Position numbers and translations under genes: made by a program
Source: Fontibacter flavus
GTDB lineage: Bacteria; Bacteroidota; Bacteroidia; Cytophagales; Cyclobacteriaceae
Length of the DNA stretch: 55,582 nucleotides
Assembly (NCBI RefSeq): GCF_042432905.1
Contig: NZ_JBHLWI010000043.1
Coordinates: 1-55,582 of the forward strand
Direction: 5' to 3'
The notes under the pieces: generated by a model
Database searches by the model: none
What the model saw: only the letters and a program-made list of their open reading frames with translations
What the model was told of the DNA's origin: nothing
Part shown: one piece after another, positions 43,622 to 51,413 of the stretch
How the letters are laid out: each line of letters begins with the position of its first letter
How positions within the stretch are numbered: the stretch's first letter is position 1

Positions 43622-44799
43622 AAACTTACAGTATAGCATTCTTGTTCTCCTGCTTGGTCTCTTTTTCCGTCCTTGCCCAAAGTAATCTTGAGCAGGTCTT
43701 GATGGGAATAGAGGCAAACAACAAAACCATTCAGGCACAAAAGCAGAACTTTGAAGCGCGTAAATTGGAATTCAAAGCGGATCTTCCCCTTTATAATCCC
43801 AATTTTGAATACGATTATATGGATGGTTCTCCATCAGCAGCTGGTAATTTGACCGATATCTGGATCAATCAGAGCTTTGATTTTCCTACAGCATATGGAA
43901 AAAGAAGAGAACTTGCCAAAGGTCTAAGCAGTCAAGCAGATTTTGCCTTGATGGCCACTAGACAGGAAATTTTGTTAGAAGCCAAGCAATCTTATCTTGA
44001 ACTTGTTTTTAGAAATAAGCTTCAGCAACAGATTTCCAATAGAAAGGCAGCCACAGAAAGGTTGCTACGGGATTTTGAACGAAAGTTAACAACCGGAGAC
44101 GGCAATATCCTGGATGTCAACAAGGCCAAATTGCAACTGATCGAAATCAATAAGGATTTCCAATCCAACCTTGCAGGCATCAACCAATTGCTTCAAAACC
44201 TGAAATCCTTAAATGGAGGCATAGAGCTGGAAGTGATGGCATCAAGTTATCAGGAAGAAGAGCTGACTACGGATTTTGAACTGCTTTTTGAGGAATTCAA
44301 AGCAGCTGACCCGATGTGGAAATATGTTGAAATGGAAAACAAAACTTCCAAAATCCGGCTCGAACACATGAAAGCTATGGCCTTGCCAAAGATATCTACG
44401 GGTTATCGGTATCAGTCTCTTTTAGGTCAGACATTTCAGGGGTTCCGCCTGGGTGCAAGCATTCCTCTTTGGGAAAACAAATACAAAGTCCGTCAAAAAG
44501 AGGCCGAGTTTAGTTTTGCCTCATTACAATGGACAGATTACCAGAACGAGCGGTATTACGAACTGAGACAGCTTTACGAAAGGTATGAGAAGCTGTCCAC
44601 CACTTTGCAGGACTACCGAAATGTACTGGAGAACATCAGTAGCATCGCCTATCTGGACAAAGCACTGGAACTTGGCCATATTTCTACCATAGAATATTTC
44701 CTGGAATCCAATTACTTTTACACCGCCTATACCAATTACCTGCAGACTGAAAACGATTATTATCGGGTAAAGGCGGAGTTGTTGAGGTTTAGATTGTGA
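43618..44799 (+). CDS. TolC-family outer-membrane channel of the RND system (393 aa)
   Basis: A Sec signal peptide (residues 1-20, cleavage at L-A-Q) is followed by two repeats of long amphipathic helices and short strands. L-E-Q-V-L-M-G-I-E-A-N-N-K-T and Y-N-P-N-F-E-Y-D lie near the start, and L-G-A-S-I-P-L-W near the second repeat. The start overlaps the pump gene by four bases, so pump and channel are translated together. It completes the adaptor-pump-channel tripartite system and lets the substrate leave the cell. The length of about 390 is on the short side for TolC-like proteins but usual for Bacteroidota CusC/CzcC-like members. No terminator hairpin is evident. Confidence 0.92.
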   Translation: MKTYSIAFLFSCLVSFSVLAQSNLEQVLMGIEANNKTIQAQKQNFEARKLEFKADLPLYNPNFEYDYMDGSPSAAGNLTDIWINQSFDFPTAYGKRRELAKGLSSQADFALMATRQEILLEAKQSYLELVFRNKLQQQISNRKAATERLLRDFERKLTTGDGNILDVNKAKLQLIEINKDFQSNLAGINQLLQNLKSLNGGIELEVMASSYQEEELTTDFELLFEEFKAADPMWKYVEMENKTSKIRLEHMKAMALPKISTGYRYQSLLGQTFQGFRLGASIPLWENKYKVRQKEAEFSFASLQWTDYQNERYYELRQLYERYEKLSTTLQDYRNVLENISSIAYLDKALELGHISTIEYFLESNYFYTAYTNYLQTENDYYRVKAELLRFRL

Positions 44800-44860
44800 A
44801 AATAATTCAAAAGGAGTTAATACAAGACCTCCCTTAGCTTTGTTTGTCGTTATTCCCAAT

Positions 44861-44912
44861 GACCCCATACAGCATAAAGCCATTGGCCATAAAAGTCCAA
44901 GTCTAAAGAATT
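44861..44912 (+). repeat. 52-bp direct repeat, left copy
   Basis: GACCCCATACAGCATAAAGC and then A-A-A-A-G-T-C-C-A-A-G-T-C-T-A-A-A-G-A-A-T-T. The right copy, in the same direction, is at 45831-45882 and agrees in roughly three quarters of the positions. The two copies bracket the DoxX-like gene. Confidence 0.75.
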
Positions 44913-45075
44913 GCATTAAACAGATTCTAAATGGCAAAAAAATTGGGAGAATTTGGCTTTTGATTTAGACTCTTATATTATGGATATTGGGGCATTATTT
45001 TATTGAAATTGACCGCTATATGCCTGAAAACAATAGATTATCAAAAATTTAAAAGAATTTGTCCTTCAATCCATC

Positions 45076-45729
45076 ATGAAGAAACTGATCCAATTTATAA
45101 GCTTCTTTAGGAAATTCAAGGCTTTGCAGATTTTCACAATCTATCTTCGATATCTTATTGGGGGTTCATTTGTAATAGCAGCAATAGGGATGGGGAAACT
45201 ATCTGATAATCCTATTCCTTTGGCGCTTGCTGCAAACAAGCCAATCCAAGATTTGGAGCCTATCCAACTTTTTTTCAGGGTTATGGCAGAGTCCGGTCTT
45301 TATTGGAATTTCATAGGTTGGTCTCAGATTATAGCTGGAGGTTTATTGATGACCCAACGCTTTGCAAGTTTGGGTGCAGCCATGTTTTTTGGGATTATCT
45401 TAAACATTTTTGTCATCACAGTATCCTATGGATTTACCGGAACACCAATAATAACAGGATTGCTGTTATTGGCTGTTTTTTTCCTGCTTTTATGGGATAT
45501 TGAAAAGTGGCAATTTCTTTTTCGACCCTATACCAACGAAAATTTAATGGCTCCTCAAACCCTTCAGATTATAGGAAAACCATTTTGGGAGATCCTTGGT
45601 CTTACGTTATTCATCCTGATTATTGCTTTATATGTTTTAGGATATGACATCATCATTCAAATGGCCTCTAGTTTATTGATTGGTTTGCTTGGTTTTGTTT
45701 TATACTTCTTATTGCCAAAAAGGGATTGA
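45076..45729 (+). CDS. DoxX-like membrane protein (217 aa)
   Basis: A cytosolic start (residues 1-20) precedes five or so hydrophobic segments. The features are Y-L-R-Y-L-I-G-G-S-F-V-I-A-A-I-G-M-G-K-L, then Y-W-N-F-I-G-W-S-Q-I-I-A-G-G-L-L-M and F-A-S-L-G-A-A-M-F-F. These fit the DoxX/SURF4-like superfamily (first-helix R/Y-x-x-x-G-x-x-F/K and G-x-x-Q/E-x-x-x-G-x-x-L), but the length of 217 with an extra C-terminal pair of segments is larger than usual. The function may be oxidoreductase-associated or unknown. It is bracketed by two copies of a 52-bp direct repeat. Confidence 0.8.
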   Translation: MKKLIQFISFFRKFKALQIFTIYLRYLIGGSFVIAAIGMGKLSDNPIPLALAANKPIQDLEPIQLFFRVMAESGLYWNFIGWSQIIAGGLLMTQRFASLGAAMFFGIILNIFVITVSYGFTGTPIITGLLLLAVFFLLLWDIEKWQFLFRPYTNENLMAPQTLQIIGKPFWEILGLTLFILIIALYVLGYDIIIQMASSLLIGLLGFVLYFLLPKRD

Positions 45730-45830
45730 TGAATATGTTAAAAAGTTTTTATTGAGCCGTGCTGCTGTCAAACTTACTCGGAATGGTTTAAGACCTAGTC
45801 TTGGACCTTTTTGCTGTCTGTCTTCAGACT

Positions 45831-45882
45831 GACCCCCATACAGCATAAAGCCAGTAGCTAAAAGAGTCCAAGCCTGAAGATT
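45831..45882 (+). repeat. 52-bp direct repeat, right copy
   Basis: GACCCCCATACAGCATAAAG followed by A-A-A-G-A-G-T-C-C-A-A-G-C-C-T-G-A-A-G-A-T-T, matching the left copy at 44861-44912. Upstream of both copies a weaker A-A-G-A-C-C-T is shared. I see no transposase, so it is a repeat family rather than a complete element. Confidence 0.75.
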
Positions 45883-45980
45883 CGAACTAGAATTTGAGCT
45901 TGACTTATTCCAATTCCCCCATTTTTTGTAAATTCAAAGAACTAAACCAAAATATTGGAAAACAAACTACAAAGCTCTGC

Positions 45981-46586
45981 ATGTCAAAAAATGTCTTTTT
46001 TCTCTTCTTCCTTTTACTAATATCTATTTTTTCAGAGGTTAAAGCCCAGAGGGGCTATGAACCCGGCTATGTGGTTACCCAATCATTGGACACGATCCAT
46101 GGAACAATCAAAGACCGAAAAGAGCCTCCTTTTGCAAAATTGTATCCTAAAATCCGTTTTAAAAGTGAATTTTCCAGAAACAGGAAATACAGCGCCAAAA
46201 AGATCAGAGGATATACCAGAGGAGAGGATATCTTCGAAAGCCAATGGATTTTGCGCTACTCCCGTTTGTTCAAAACTGAATACCTTAGCCGAAAGGGTTT
46301 GGGCAAGCACCATTTTATGAAAGTAAGAGAAAAAGGCTTTCTTACTTATTACCAATGGGAATTCTTGGATCAGGAATCTTCTACAATTGGTGCAATTGAT
46401 CTATTCAAGCGAAGGGATGAAGACTATTTCATAAGGGTAACCCAAGGCTTACTAGGCCTTAAAATGAACAACCTGGAAAATTACTTTGAAGATTACCCTG
46501 AGTTGATGGAAAAAATCCGTAATAAAGAACTAAAGAACCCCGGAGATATTGCAAAATTCTATAATGATTGGTTGGAGGTGGATTAA
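45981..46586 (+). CDS. Secreted protein of unknown function (201 aa)
   Basis: I use the ATG at 45981 (M-S-K-N-V-F-F-L-F-F-L-L-L-I-S), which gives a clear Sec signal peptide cleaved near V-K-A-Q. The frame from 45894 has an unlikely cytosolic-looking extension. The mature part is basic and beta-rich, with G-Y-V-V-T-Q-S-L-D-T-I-H-G-T-I-K-D at its start, a pattern seen in Bacteroidota secreted proteins whose domain begins with a small beta hairpin. R-K-Y-S-A-K-K-I-R-G-Y and an acidic end (N-Y-F-E-D-Y-P-E-L-M-E) follow. I do not recognise the family. No terminator hairpin is apparent downstream. Confidence 0.75.
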   Translation: MSKNVFFLFFLLLISIFSEVKAQRGYEPGYVVTQSLDTIHGTIKDRKEPPFAKLYPKIRFKSEFSRNRKYSAKKIRGYTRGEDIFESQWILRYSRLFKTEYLSRKGLGKHHFMKVREKGFLTYYQWEFLDQESSTIGAIDLFKRRDEDYFIRVTQGLLGLKMNNLENYFEDYPELMEKIRNKELKNPGDIAKFYNDWLEVD

Positions 46587-46716
46587 GAAGCTATGATGCT
46601 TAATGAACGATGTTGGAACATATTAAGGCATTCCAAAAGGTCTTTGGAAGTTGATATTATTTTTACGATTACCAAGAAAGGAATGAGAAAGAATAATCTT
46701 TGAATCCAAACTTAAA

Positions 46717-46790
46717 AACCCTTCAAGCACGCCGCAGCGCACTCAAAGCTTAAGTTCCACCTTCCGAAATCCGACTTAATGAATCCCTAA
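46717..46790 (-). repeat. Palindromic dispersed repeat, copy B (diverged)
   Basis: Read on the minus strand: T-T-C-A-T-T-A-A-G, G-G-T-G-G-A-A, then CTTTGAGTGCGCTGCGGCGT and C-T-T-G-A-A-G-G-G-T-T. Copy A at 32811-32877 has T-T-C-A-T-T-A-A-G, A-G-C-T-G-G-A-A, CTTTGAGTGCGCCTCGGCGT and ACTCAAAGGTT in the same order. The stem of copy B is partly broken, so it looks like a decayed member of the same family. Confidence 0.65.
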
Positions 46791-46831
46791 AACTCTTAAC
46801 TCCTCAATGTTTCAAAAAGAATCCCGCTTCC

Positions 46832-47953
46832 TTACACATACTTGATTTCCACTTTTTTCCCTGTCTTGACTGCTTCAAAAATGGCATCAATAATAACCAT
46901 ATCTTTCCAACCCTCTTCCCCATCAACGGGAATCATGGGTATTTTCCCATCCAATATTATTGCTGCCATTTCATCCATCTGGGTGGTTTGATGCGTCACG
47001 TGGGGTAAATCCAACCTTCCTTTATGGGTAGCACTTTTGATAGGACCATACCCAGTGGATGGCTGCATTTCAGCAAAACCCTTGATGCCGTTCAGGTAAA
47101 ATTTATCCAGGTAATTCATACTATAAGTCGACAGACAGGATGCAATGGCACCACTCGGAAAGCCCATCTGAAAAGTAATGGTTTCATCCACACCTTCTTT
47201 GAATTTGACAGGGTCTGTTTTCACTTCTTGGGCAGTCACCCAAATTGGGTCTTCTCCTATCATATACCGAGCGCCATTGATCGAATAGATTCCTATATCC
47301 ATCATCGCACCACCACCGGCGAGTTCATAATTTAGACGCCATTGTGTTGGATCACCGATGATAAAGCCGCTCAGCCCTTGGAAAAACATGATTTTACCAA
47401 ACTCCCCATCCCTTCTCATCCTGACAACTTCTTTTGTATTGGCTTCAAAATGCATCCTATAGCCAATCAATAATTGAACACCTGCTTTTTTACAAGCTTC
47501 AATCATTTCCCTGCCCTCTTTGGCATTAATCGCCATAGGCTTTTCGCAGATCACATGCTTTCCTGCTGCTGCAACTCTCAAACATTGGGAATGATGCAAG
47601 GCATTAGGAGTCGTTATATACACGGCGTCAATATCAGGATTATTAAGGATGGCATCAAAATTCCCATAGTTGTAACAGTTTTTCGCGGGAATATTGAACC
47701 TGGACTGCCAATCCTTGATTTTAGTTGGCGTCCCACTGATGACACCTGTGATTTTGGCTCTTTTACAGTCTTTCATGGCATCTGCTACCCTATTGGCATA
47801 GCTACCAAGGCCCATCATAGCTACTCTAAGAACTTTGTCATTTTTTTCAAAAGAAGTTGATCTGGCCAAAACGCCCGGAGTTAAACTAGAAACTAAAGGA
47901 ATGCTAAAGGCTGTTACAGTGATTTTTTGGAGGAAATCTCTTCTTGACTTCAT
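46832..47953 (-). CDS. Tat-exported Gfo/Idh/MocA family oxidoreductase (373 aa)
   Basis: The N-terminus S-R-R-D-F-L-Q-K-I-T is a twin-arginine signal (R4-R5, cleavage near V-L-A), so the NAD(P)-dependent enzyme is exported folded with its cofactor. The Rossmann half has V-A-M-M-G-L-G-S-Y-A-N (45-53) and the E137-K-P of the C-E-K-P-M motif. The catalytic half has G-G-G-A-M-M-D-I-G-I-Y-S-I-N-G, where tyrosine replaces the usual His, as in glucose-fructose oxidoreductase-like (GFOR) members. It probably interconverts a sugar or sugar alcohol in the periplasm. No sugar-utilisation genes are adjacent. It converges with nothing and is divergent from the TetR regulator (291 bases). Confidence 0.92.
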   Translation of the reverse strand: MKSRRDFLQKITVTAFSIPLVSSLTPGVLARSTSFEKNDKVLRVAMMGLGSYANRVADAMKDCKRAKITGVISGTPTKIKDWQSRFNIPAKNCYNYGNFDAILNNPDIDAVYITTPNALHHSQCLRVAAAGKHVICEKPMAINAKEGREMIEACKKAGVQLLIGYRMHFEANTKEVVRMRRDGEFGKIMFFQGLSGFIIGDPTQWRLNYELAGGGAMMDIGIYSINGARYMIGEDPIWVTAQEVKTDPVKFKEGVDETITFQMGFPSGAIASCLSTYSMNYLDKFYLNGIKGFAEMQPSTGYGPIKSATHKGRLDLPHVTHQTTQMDEMAAIILDGKIPMIPVDGEEGWKDMVIIDAIFEAVKTGKKVEIKYV

Positions 47954-48201
47954 GATTGGATGGGTTTAAGTAGGTAGGTATGATGATTTTTCAATAATAG
48001 CAATATAAACAAAAAAATCTGCCGAAACCACACCATCAATACCTTACCATAAAAACTCAAAAATATTTGAGAATTTAAAATTCCTTGAATTTGAAACCAA
48101 GGCTATTTTGATCAAGAAAAGCCTAAAAATAAACGCATGGAACTCTTTTTATGGCATTCAAATACACTTTTTATGTATTCCTACGCCATTTTTATTGTTT
48201 T

Positions 48202-48236
48202 GTTAAACAACGTTTAATTATATTAGCTTGTTTAAC
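48202..48236. promoter_or_regulatory. Probable TetR operator (three GTTTAA half-sites)
   Basis: TTAAAC (48203-48208), AAC and GTTTAA (48212-48217) form a perfect 15-base palindrome. GTTAAACAA (48202-48210) and TTGTTTAAC (48228-48236) form a second, perfect nine-base inverted repeat. The third half-site is 8 bases before the TetR start codon. This is the arrangement expected for cooperative binding of TetR dimers and for autoregulation. Confidence 0.72.
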
Positions 48237-48244
48237 AGATAATT

Positions 48245-48862
48245 ATGGGAGTAGCAGAAAGGAAACTTAGAGAAAAAGCGCATCTGAAGGATCTGATTTT
48301 AGATTCTGCCAGGAGCCTATTTTTCCAGCATGGATTTGAGAAAACATCCATCCGAAATATTGCAGATAACATTGAATACAGCCCTGGTATCATTTATCAT
48401 TATTTCAAAGATAAAAATGAGATTTTTCATGCCTTACATGCAGAGGGATTCAAAAATCTTAAAACGAAAATGGAATCTGTTTCCAATATAGCAGACCCAA
48501 TGGGCAGATTGAAAGCAATGGGAAAGCAGTACATCCAATTTGCCATTGAGAACCCCATTATTTATGACCTGATGTTTACCCTCTCTGCTCCTATGGAACA
48601 CATCAATGACATCGATGATAAAATATGGTCCGAAGGGGAATCCATTTTCAGCATTTTGAAAAAGAATGTGCGGGAATGCATGCTACAGGGGTACTTTAGA
48701 GGCCAAAGCGCCGAACCCACCACTTACCTAGTTTGGTCAACAATTCATGGTTTGGTTTCCCTCAAAATCAGAAGAAGAGCCCAAAAACTTAAAATCAACG
48801 AAGAAGAAAATATCGTGATGAACAGCTATCAGGCTTTCTGCATGATGCTGGATAGGCAGTAA
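48245..48862 (+). CDS. TetR family transcriptional regulator with WHG-type C-terminal domain (205 aa)
   Basis: The N-terminal domain has I-L-D-S-A-R-S-L-F-F-Q-H-G-F-E-K-T-S-I-R-N-I-A, then the recognition helix Y-S-P-G-I-I-Y-H-Y-F-K-D-K-N-E-I-F (about 38-60), the classical TetR helix-turn-helix. The C-terminal part (about 75-200) has F-A-I-E-N-P-I-I-Y-D-L-M-F and E-G-E-S-I-F-S-I-L, which fits the WHG-like ligand/dimer domain common in Bacteroidota regulators. It should bind the operator at 48202-48236, 8 bases upstream, and repress itself. No second copy of that operator was found elsewhere in the window, so other targets lie outside it or are absent. Confidence 0.93.
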   Translation: MGVAERKLREKAHLKDLILDSARSLFFQHGFEKTSIRNIADNIEYSPGIIYHYFKDKNEIFHALHAEGFKNLKTKMESVSNIADPMGRLKAMGKQYIQFAIENPIIYDLMFTLSAPMEHINDIDDKIWSEGESIFSILKKNVRECMLQGYFRGQSAEPTTYLVWSTIHGLVSLKIRRRAQKLKINEEENIVMNSYQAFCMMLDRQ

Positions 48863-49054
48863 CAAAAGTTTAGATTTCAGATATTAATTGGCATGAAAGC
48901 CCTATGCTTCATCACTTCTAAACTCAATGAAGTAAGTCGATATAAAATATCAGATATTTAAAATAAAAAAGCTGCAAAAAATAAAATTAAGCCAATTTCA
49001 TTTTTTTGACCAAGCCGAACATTTATATATTCATGGCTGTTCTATCAGTGTATT

Positions 49055-50137
49055 ATGAAAAAACTGAGAACTTACCTCATCATTGGTTTCATTCCATTAT
49101 ATTTCTTTGTGATCAGTAATATTTCCAAATCTAAGCCAGATTCCAATTTTATTGCCAATCCCGAGTTGATCACTATCCCTCCTTCGGCAGATTGGAAAGG
49201 TACACCTCTTGATGAAAATGGCCGGTTTACCAACTTATACAGCCCTTTCGAAAGCAGTTTTGGAGACCTTTTAAAATGGCAAACCAGCAAAAATCCTCAA
49301 AAAGAAGCCAAACAAAATGAATCCAGAAGACTGGTCGTGGAATTTGACTCTACTATCTTCCAAGGCAATGCGGATTACCTGATGTGGCTTGGACATGCAA
49401 CCTTTCTGATGAGAATCGATGGAAAAGTATTTCTGGTTGACCCGTTGCTTTTTGACAATACCTTCCTTAAGCGGGAAAGTGAACTTCCTTTTCCGATTGA
49501 AAAATTACCTGCATTGGATTATCTTCTTTTATCACATAACCACAGGGATCATTTGGATTCAAAAACCATTAAATACCTCACCCAAAACAACTCAGACTTA
49601 AAGATCCTGACAGGATTAGGGATTGAAAATATCATCAAGTCCTGGTCCAATGGACATACCATCCAAGAAGCAGGTTGGTATCAGCAATATTCTTTATTGG
49701 ATTCCGGCATTAGGATCACATACGTGCCCAGTAGGCACTGGTCAAGACGATGGCTTTGGGATGACAACAAAAGTCTTTGGGGAGGATTTTATATTCAGAA
49801 CGGAGATTACAGCATTTACTTTATGGGGGACAGTGGTCATGGCCCGCATTTTTCGGACATCAAAAACGCTTTAGGATCACCGGATTATTGCCTAATGGGT
49901 GTAGGTGCATTCAAACCAGAATGGTTTATGCGCCAAGCCCATATCAGTCCTACAGATGCTATTGAAGCTTTCAATGTTCTGGAAGGAAAGCATTTCATTC
50001 CAATGCATTTTGGTACTTTTGACCTTTCTGATGAACCTAGGATGGAACCTTGGGATATTTTAGTGCAAAATAGTTCAAAAATCAATGGCAATTTGATTGA
50101 GCCAATCCTGGGAAGGAATCTTCTCGTAAGCAATTAG
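49055..50137 (+). CDS. NAPE-PLD-like MBL-fold metal-dependent hydrolase (360 aa)
   Basis: A signal anchor (residues 1-23) places the enzyme in the periplasm or envelope. The metallo-beta-lactamase fold has M-W-L-G-H-A-T-F-L-M, then H161-x-H163-x-D165-H166 (L-S-H-N-H-R-D-H-L-D). V-P-S-R-H-W-S-R-R, F-M-G-D-S-G-H-G-P and H-F-G-T-F-D-L-S follow. S-R-H-W-S-R-R and G-D-S-G-H are diagnostic of the NAPE-hydrolysing phospholipase D (YtnP/UlaG-like) branch that cleaves phosphodiesters of N-acyl phospholipids, although bacterial members may act on other esters. The di-metal ligands are all present. It lies 18 bases before the HAD gene, with which it is probably co-transcribed. Confidence 0.9.
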   Translation: MKKLRTYLIIGFIPLYFFVISNISKSKPDSNFIANPELITIPPSADWKGTPLDENGRFTNLYSPFESSFGDLLKWQTSKNPQKEAKQNESRRLVVEFDSTIFQGNADYLMWLGHATFLMRIDGKVFLVDPLLFDNTFLKRESELPFPIEKLPALDYLLLSHNHRDHLDSKTIKYLTQNNSDLKILTGLGIENIIKSWSNGHTIQEAGWYQQYSLLDSGIRITYVPSRHWSRRWLWDDNKSLWGGFYIQNGDYSIYFMGDSGHGPHFSDIKNALGSPDYCLMGVGAFKPEWFMRQAHISPTDAIEAFNVLEGKHFIPMHFGTFDLSDEPRMEPWDILVQNSSKINGNLIEPILGRNLLVSN

Positions 50138-50155
50138 GAAAAAAGATCAATTTTT

Positions 50156-50857
50156 ATGAAAAATAAAACCATCAAAGTTATAGCATTTGATGCTGACGAT
50201 ACCTTATGGGTAAATGAACCCTATTTCAGAGAGGCAGAAAACAAATTTTGTGCTCTTTTGGAAGACTACCTACCACATCATACTATTGACCAAGAACTTT
50301 TTAGAACCGAAATCCAGAATCTTCCACTCTATGGCTATGGTATAAAAGGATTTATGCTGAGCATGATCGAAACGATTTTAAAGGTTTCAGAAAACACTGC
50401 CAATATTAAGATCGTGGAAAAAGCCCTCCAAATCGGTAAGGAGATGCTTGAAAAGCCCGTGATCCTCTTGGAAGGAGTAGAAGAAGTCCTGATAAAATTA
50501 AACGGTGACTATAAAATGGTGCTTGCCACCAAAGGAGATTTGATGGATCAGGAGAGAAAACTCCAAAAATCAGGTTTGGAGAAACATTTCCACCATATTG
50601 AGATCATGAGCGATAAAAAAATCAGCGACTATCAAAAGCTGCTCCGACATCTGGATTGTAAGCCTGAAAATTTTCTGATGATAGGCAATTCCATCAAGTC
50701 TGATGTTTTACCTGTATTGGAATTGGGCGGAACTGCAATACATGTACCTTTTCATATAACCTGGATACATGAAGAAGTAAGCCATACCATTGAGCATTCA
50801 AATTTCTACCAAGTGGAAAACATCAGAAAAGTGGCCGACATTCTTGAGAACAGGTAA
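50156..50857 (+). CDS. HAD-superfamily phosphatase (233 aa)
   Basis: The Rossmann-like core starts with V-I-A-F-D-A-D-D-T-L-W, in which D12 is the nucleophile and D14 the acid/base. Motif II is in V-L-A-T-K-G-D, the Lys is in S-D-K-K-I-S-D-Y, and motif III is the F-L-M-I-G-N-S-I-K-S-D segment. A helical cap lies between (about 20-85). The layout is a C1-capped YjjG/epoxide-hydrolase-like HAD phosphatase acting on a small phosphorylated metabolite, possibly a nucleotide or phosphosugar. It follows the NAPE-PLD-like gene by 18 bases, which could link it to phospholipid head-group turnover. It is followed by 246 bases without a gene. Confidence 0.92.
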   Translation: MKNKTIKVIAFDADDTLWVNEPYFREAENKFCALLEDYLPHHTIDQELFRTEIQNLPLYGYGIKGFMLSMIETILKVSENTANIKIVEKALQIGKEMLEKPVILLEGVEEVLIKLNGDYKMVLATKGDLMDQERKLQKSGLEKHFHHIEIMSDKKISDYQKLLRHLDCKPENFLMIGNSIKSDVLPVLELGGTAIHVPFHITWIHEEVSHTIEHSNFYQVENIRKVADILENR

Positions 50858-51103
50858 ATTATAGCAGTAATGATAAAAAAGAACAATTCAGCAAAGCTAA
50901 AATCATCTAGTACAATAAACTTTTGAAGGTAAATGGGTAAAGAGACAATATTTTTCCTAAATCATATAAAATCTTTTCCCTAAAACAAACGATTTCTACC
51001 ATTTGAGTATTTTTTTTACCTAGAGAGGGCTAATCTACCCAATTTTACCTAACTTGCTGACCAGCTGCAATTTAATATCTAATTTCATAATCTTTCTTTA
51101 AAA

Positions 51104-51316
51104 ATGGAGGAACACGGATCATCCATGGATGAAATCCTATTTAAAAATACTGGGATTACGCTCGATAAATGGATCAGTATGTTGTCCATTTTAAACCTAC
51201 GTACCAAGGAAGATATCGTTCAATTTTTGGTCGAACATGAAGGTCTCACCCATCGAACGGCAACATTTATTGCTTTCAAAGCTATCCGTTATCAAAAAAG
51301 AGCGAAAGAAGAGTAA
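51104..51316 (+). CDS. DUF4287-like small protein (70 aa)
   Basis: The sequence I-L-F-K-N-T-G-I-T-L-D-K-W-I-S-M-L, then L-R-T-K-E-D-I-V-Q-F-L-V-E-H-E-G-L-T-H-R-T-A is a helical arrangement close to DUF4287. That family's consensus includes K-T-G-K-T-x-E-E-W and E-I-V-x-W-L-K-E-x-x-G-L-G-H. It is cytosolic, without hydrophobic segments. The function is unknown, but DUF4287 modules often stand next to DUF1801-type or other small stress proteins. Gaps to the neighbours are 246 and 97 bases, so it may be its own unit. The ATG is the only good start. Confidence 0.75.
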   Translation: MEEHGSSMDEILFKNTGITLDKWISMLSILNLRTKEDIVQFLVEHEGLTHRTATFIAFKAIRYQKRAKEE

Positions 51317-51413
51317 TTTCTCCATGATTTATTAAGCAAAGATCAATTTCAGAAGGAGAAGAAACTTATGTAATGTTATTTTATTTATTTTCTTTAGCCT
51401 AATTTGAGCTCAA

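Noticed and set aside
44524..44937. 137-residue minus-strand frame across the end of the TolC-type gene
   Set aside because: It covers the 3' end of a certain gene and the direct repeat. Its residues show no domain.
44861..45882. Composite transposon formed by the two 52-bp repeats
   Set aside because: The repeats are direct, have no inverted ends or target-site duplications that I can see, and no transposase is present.
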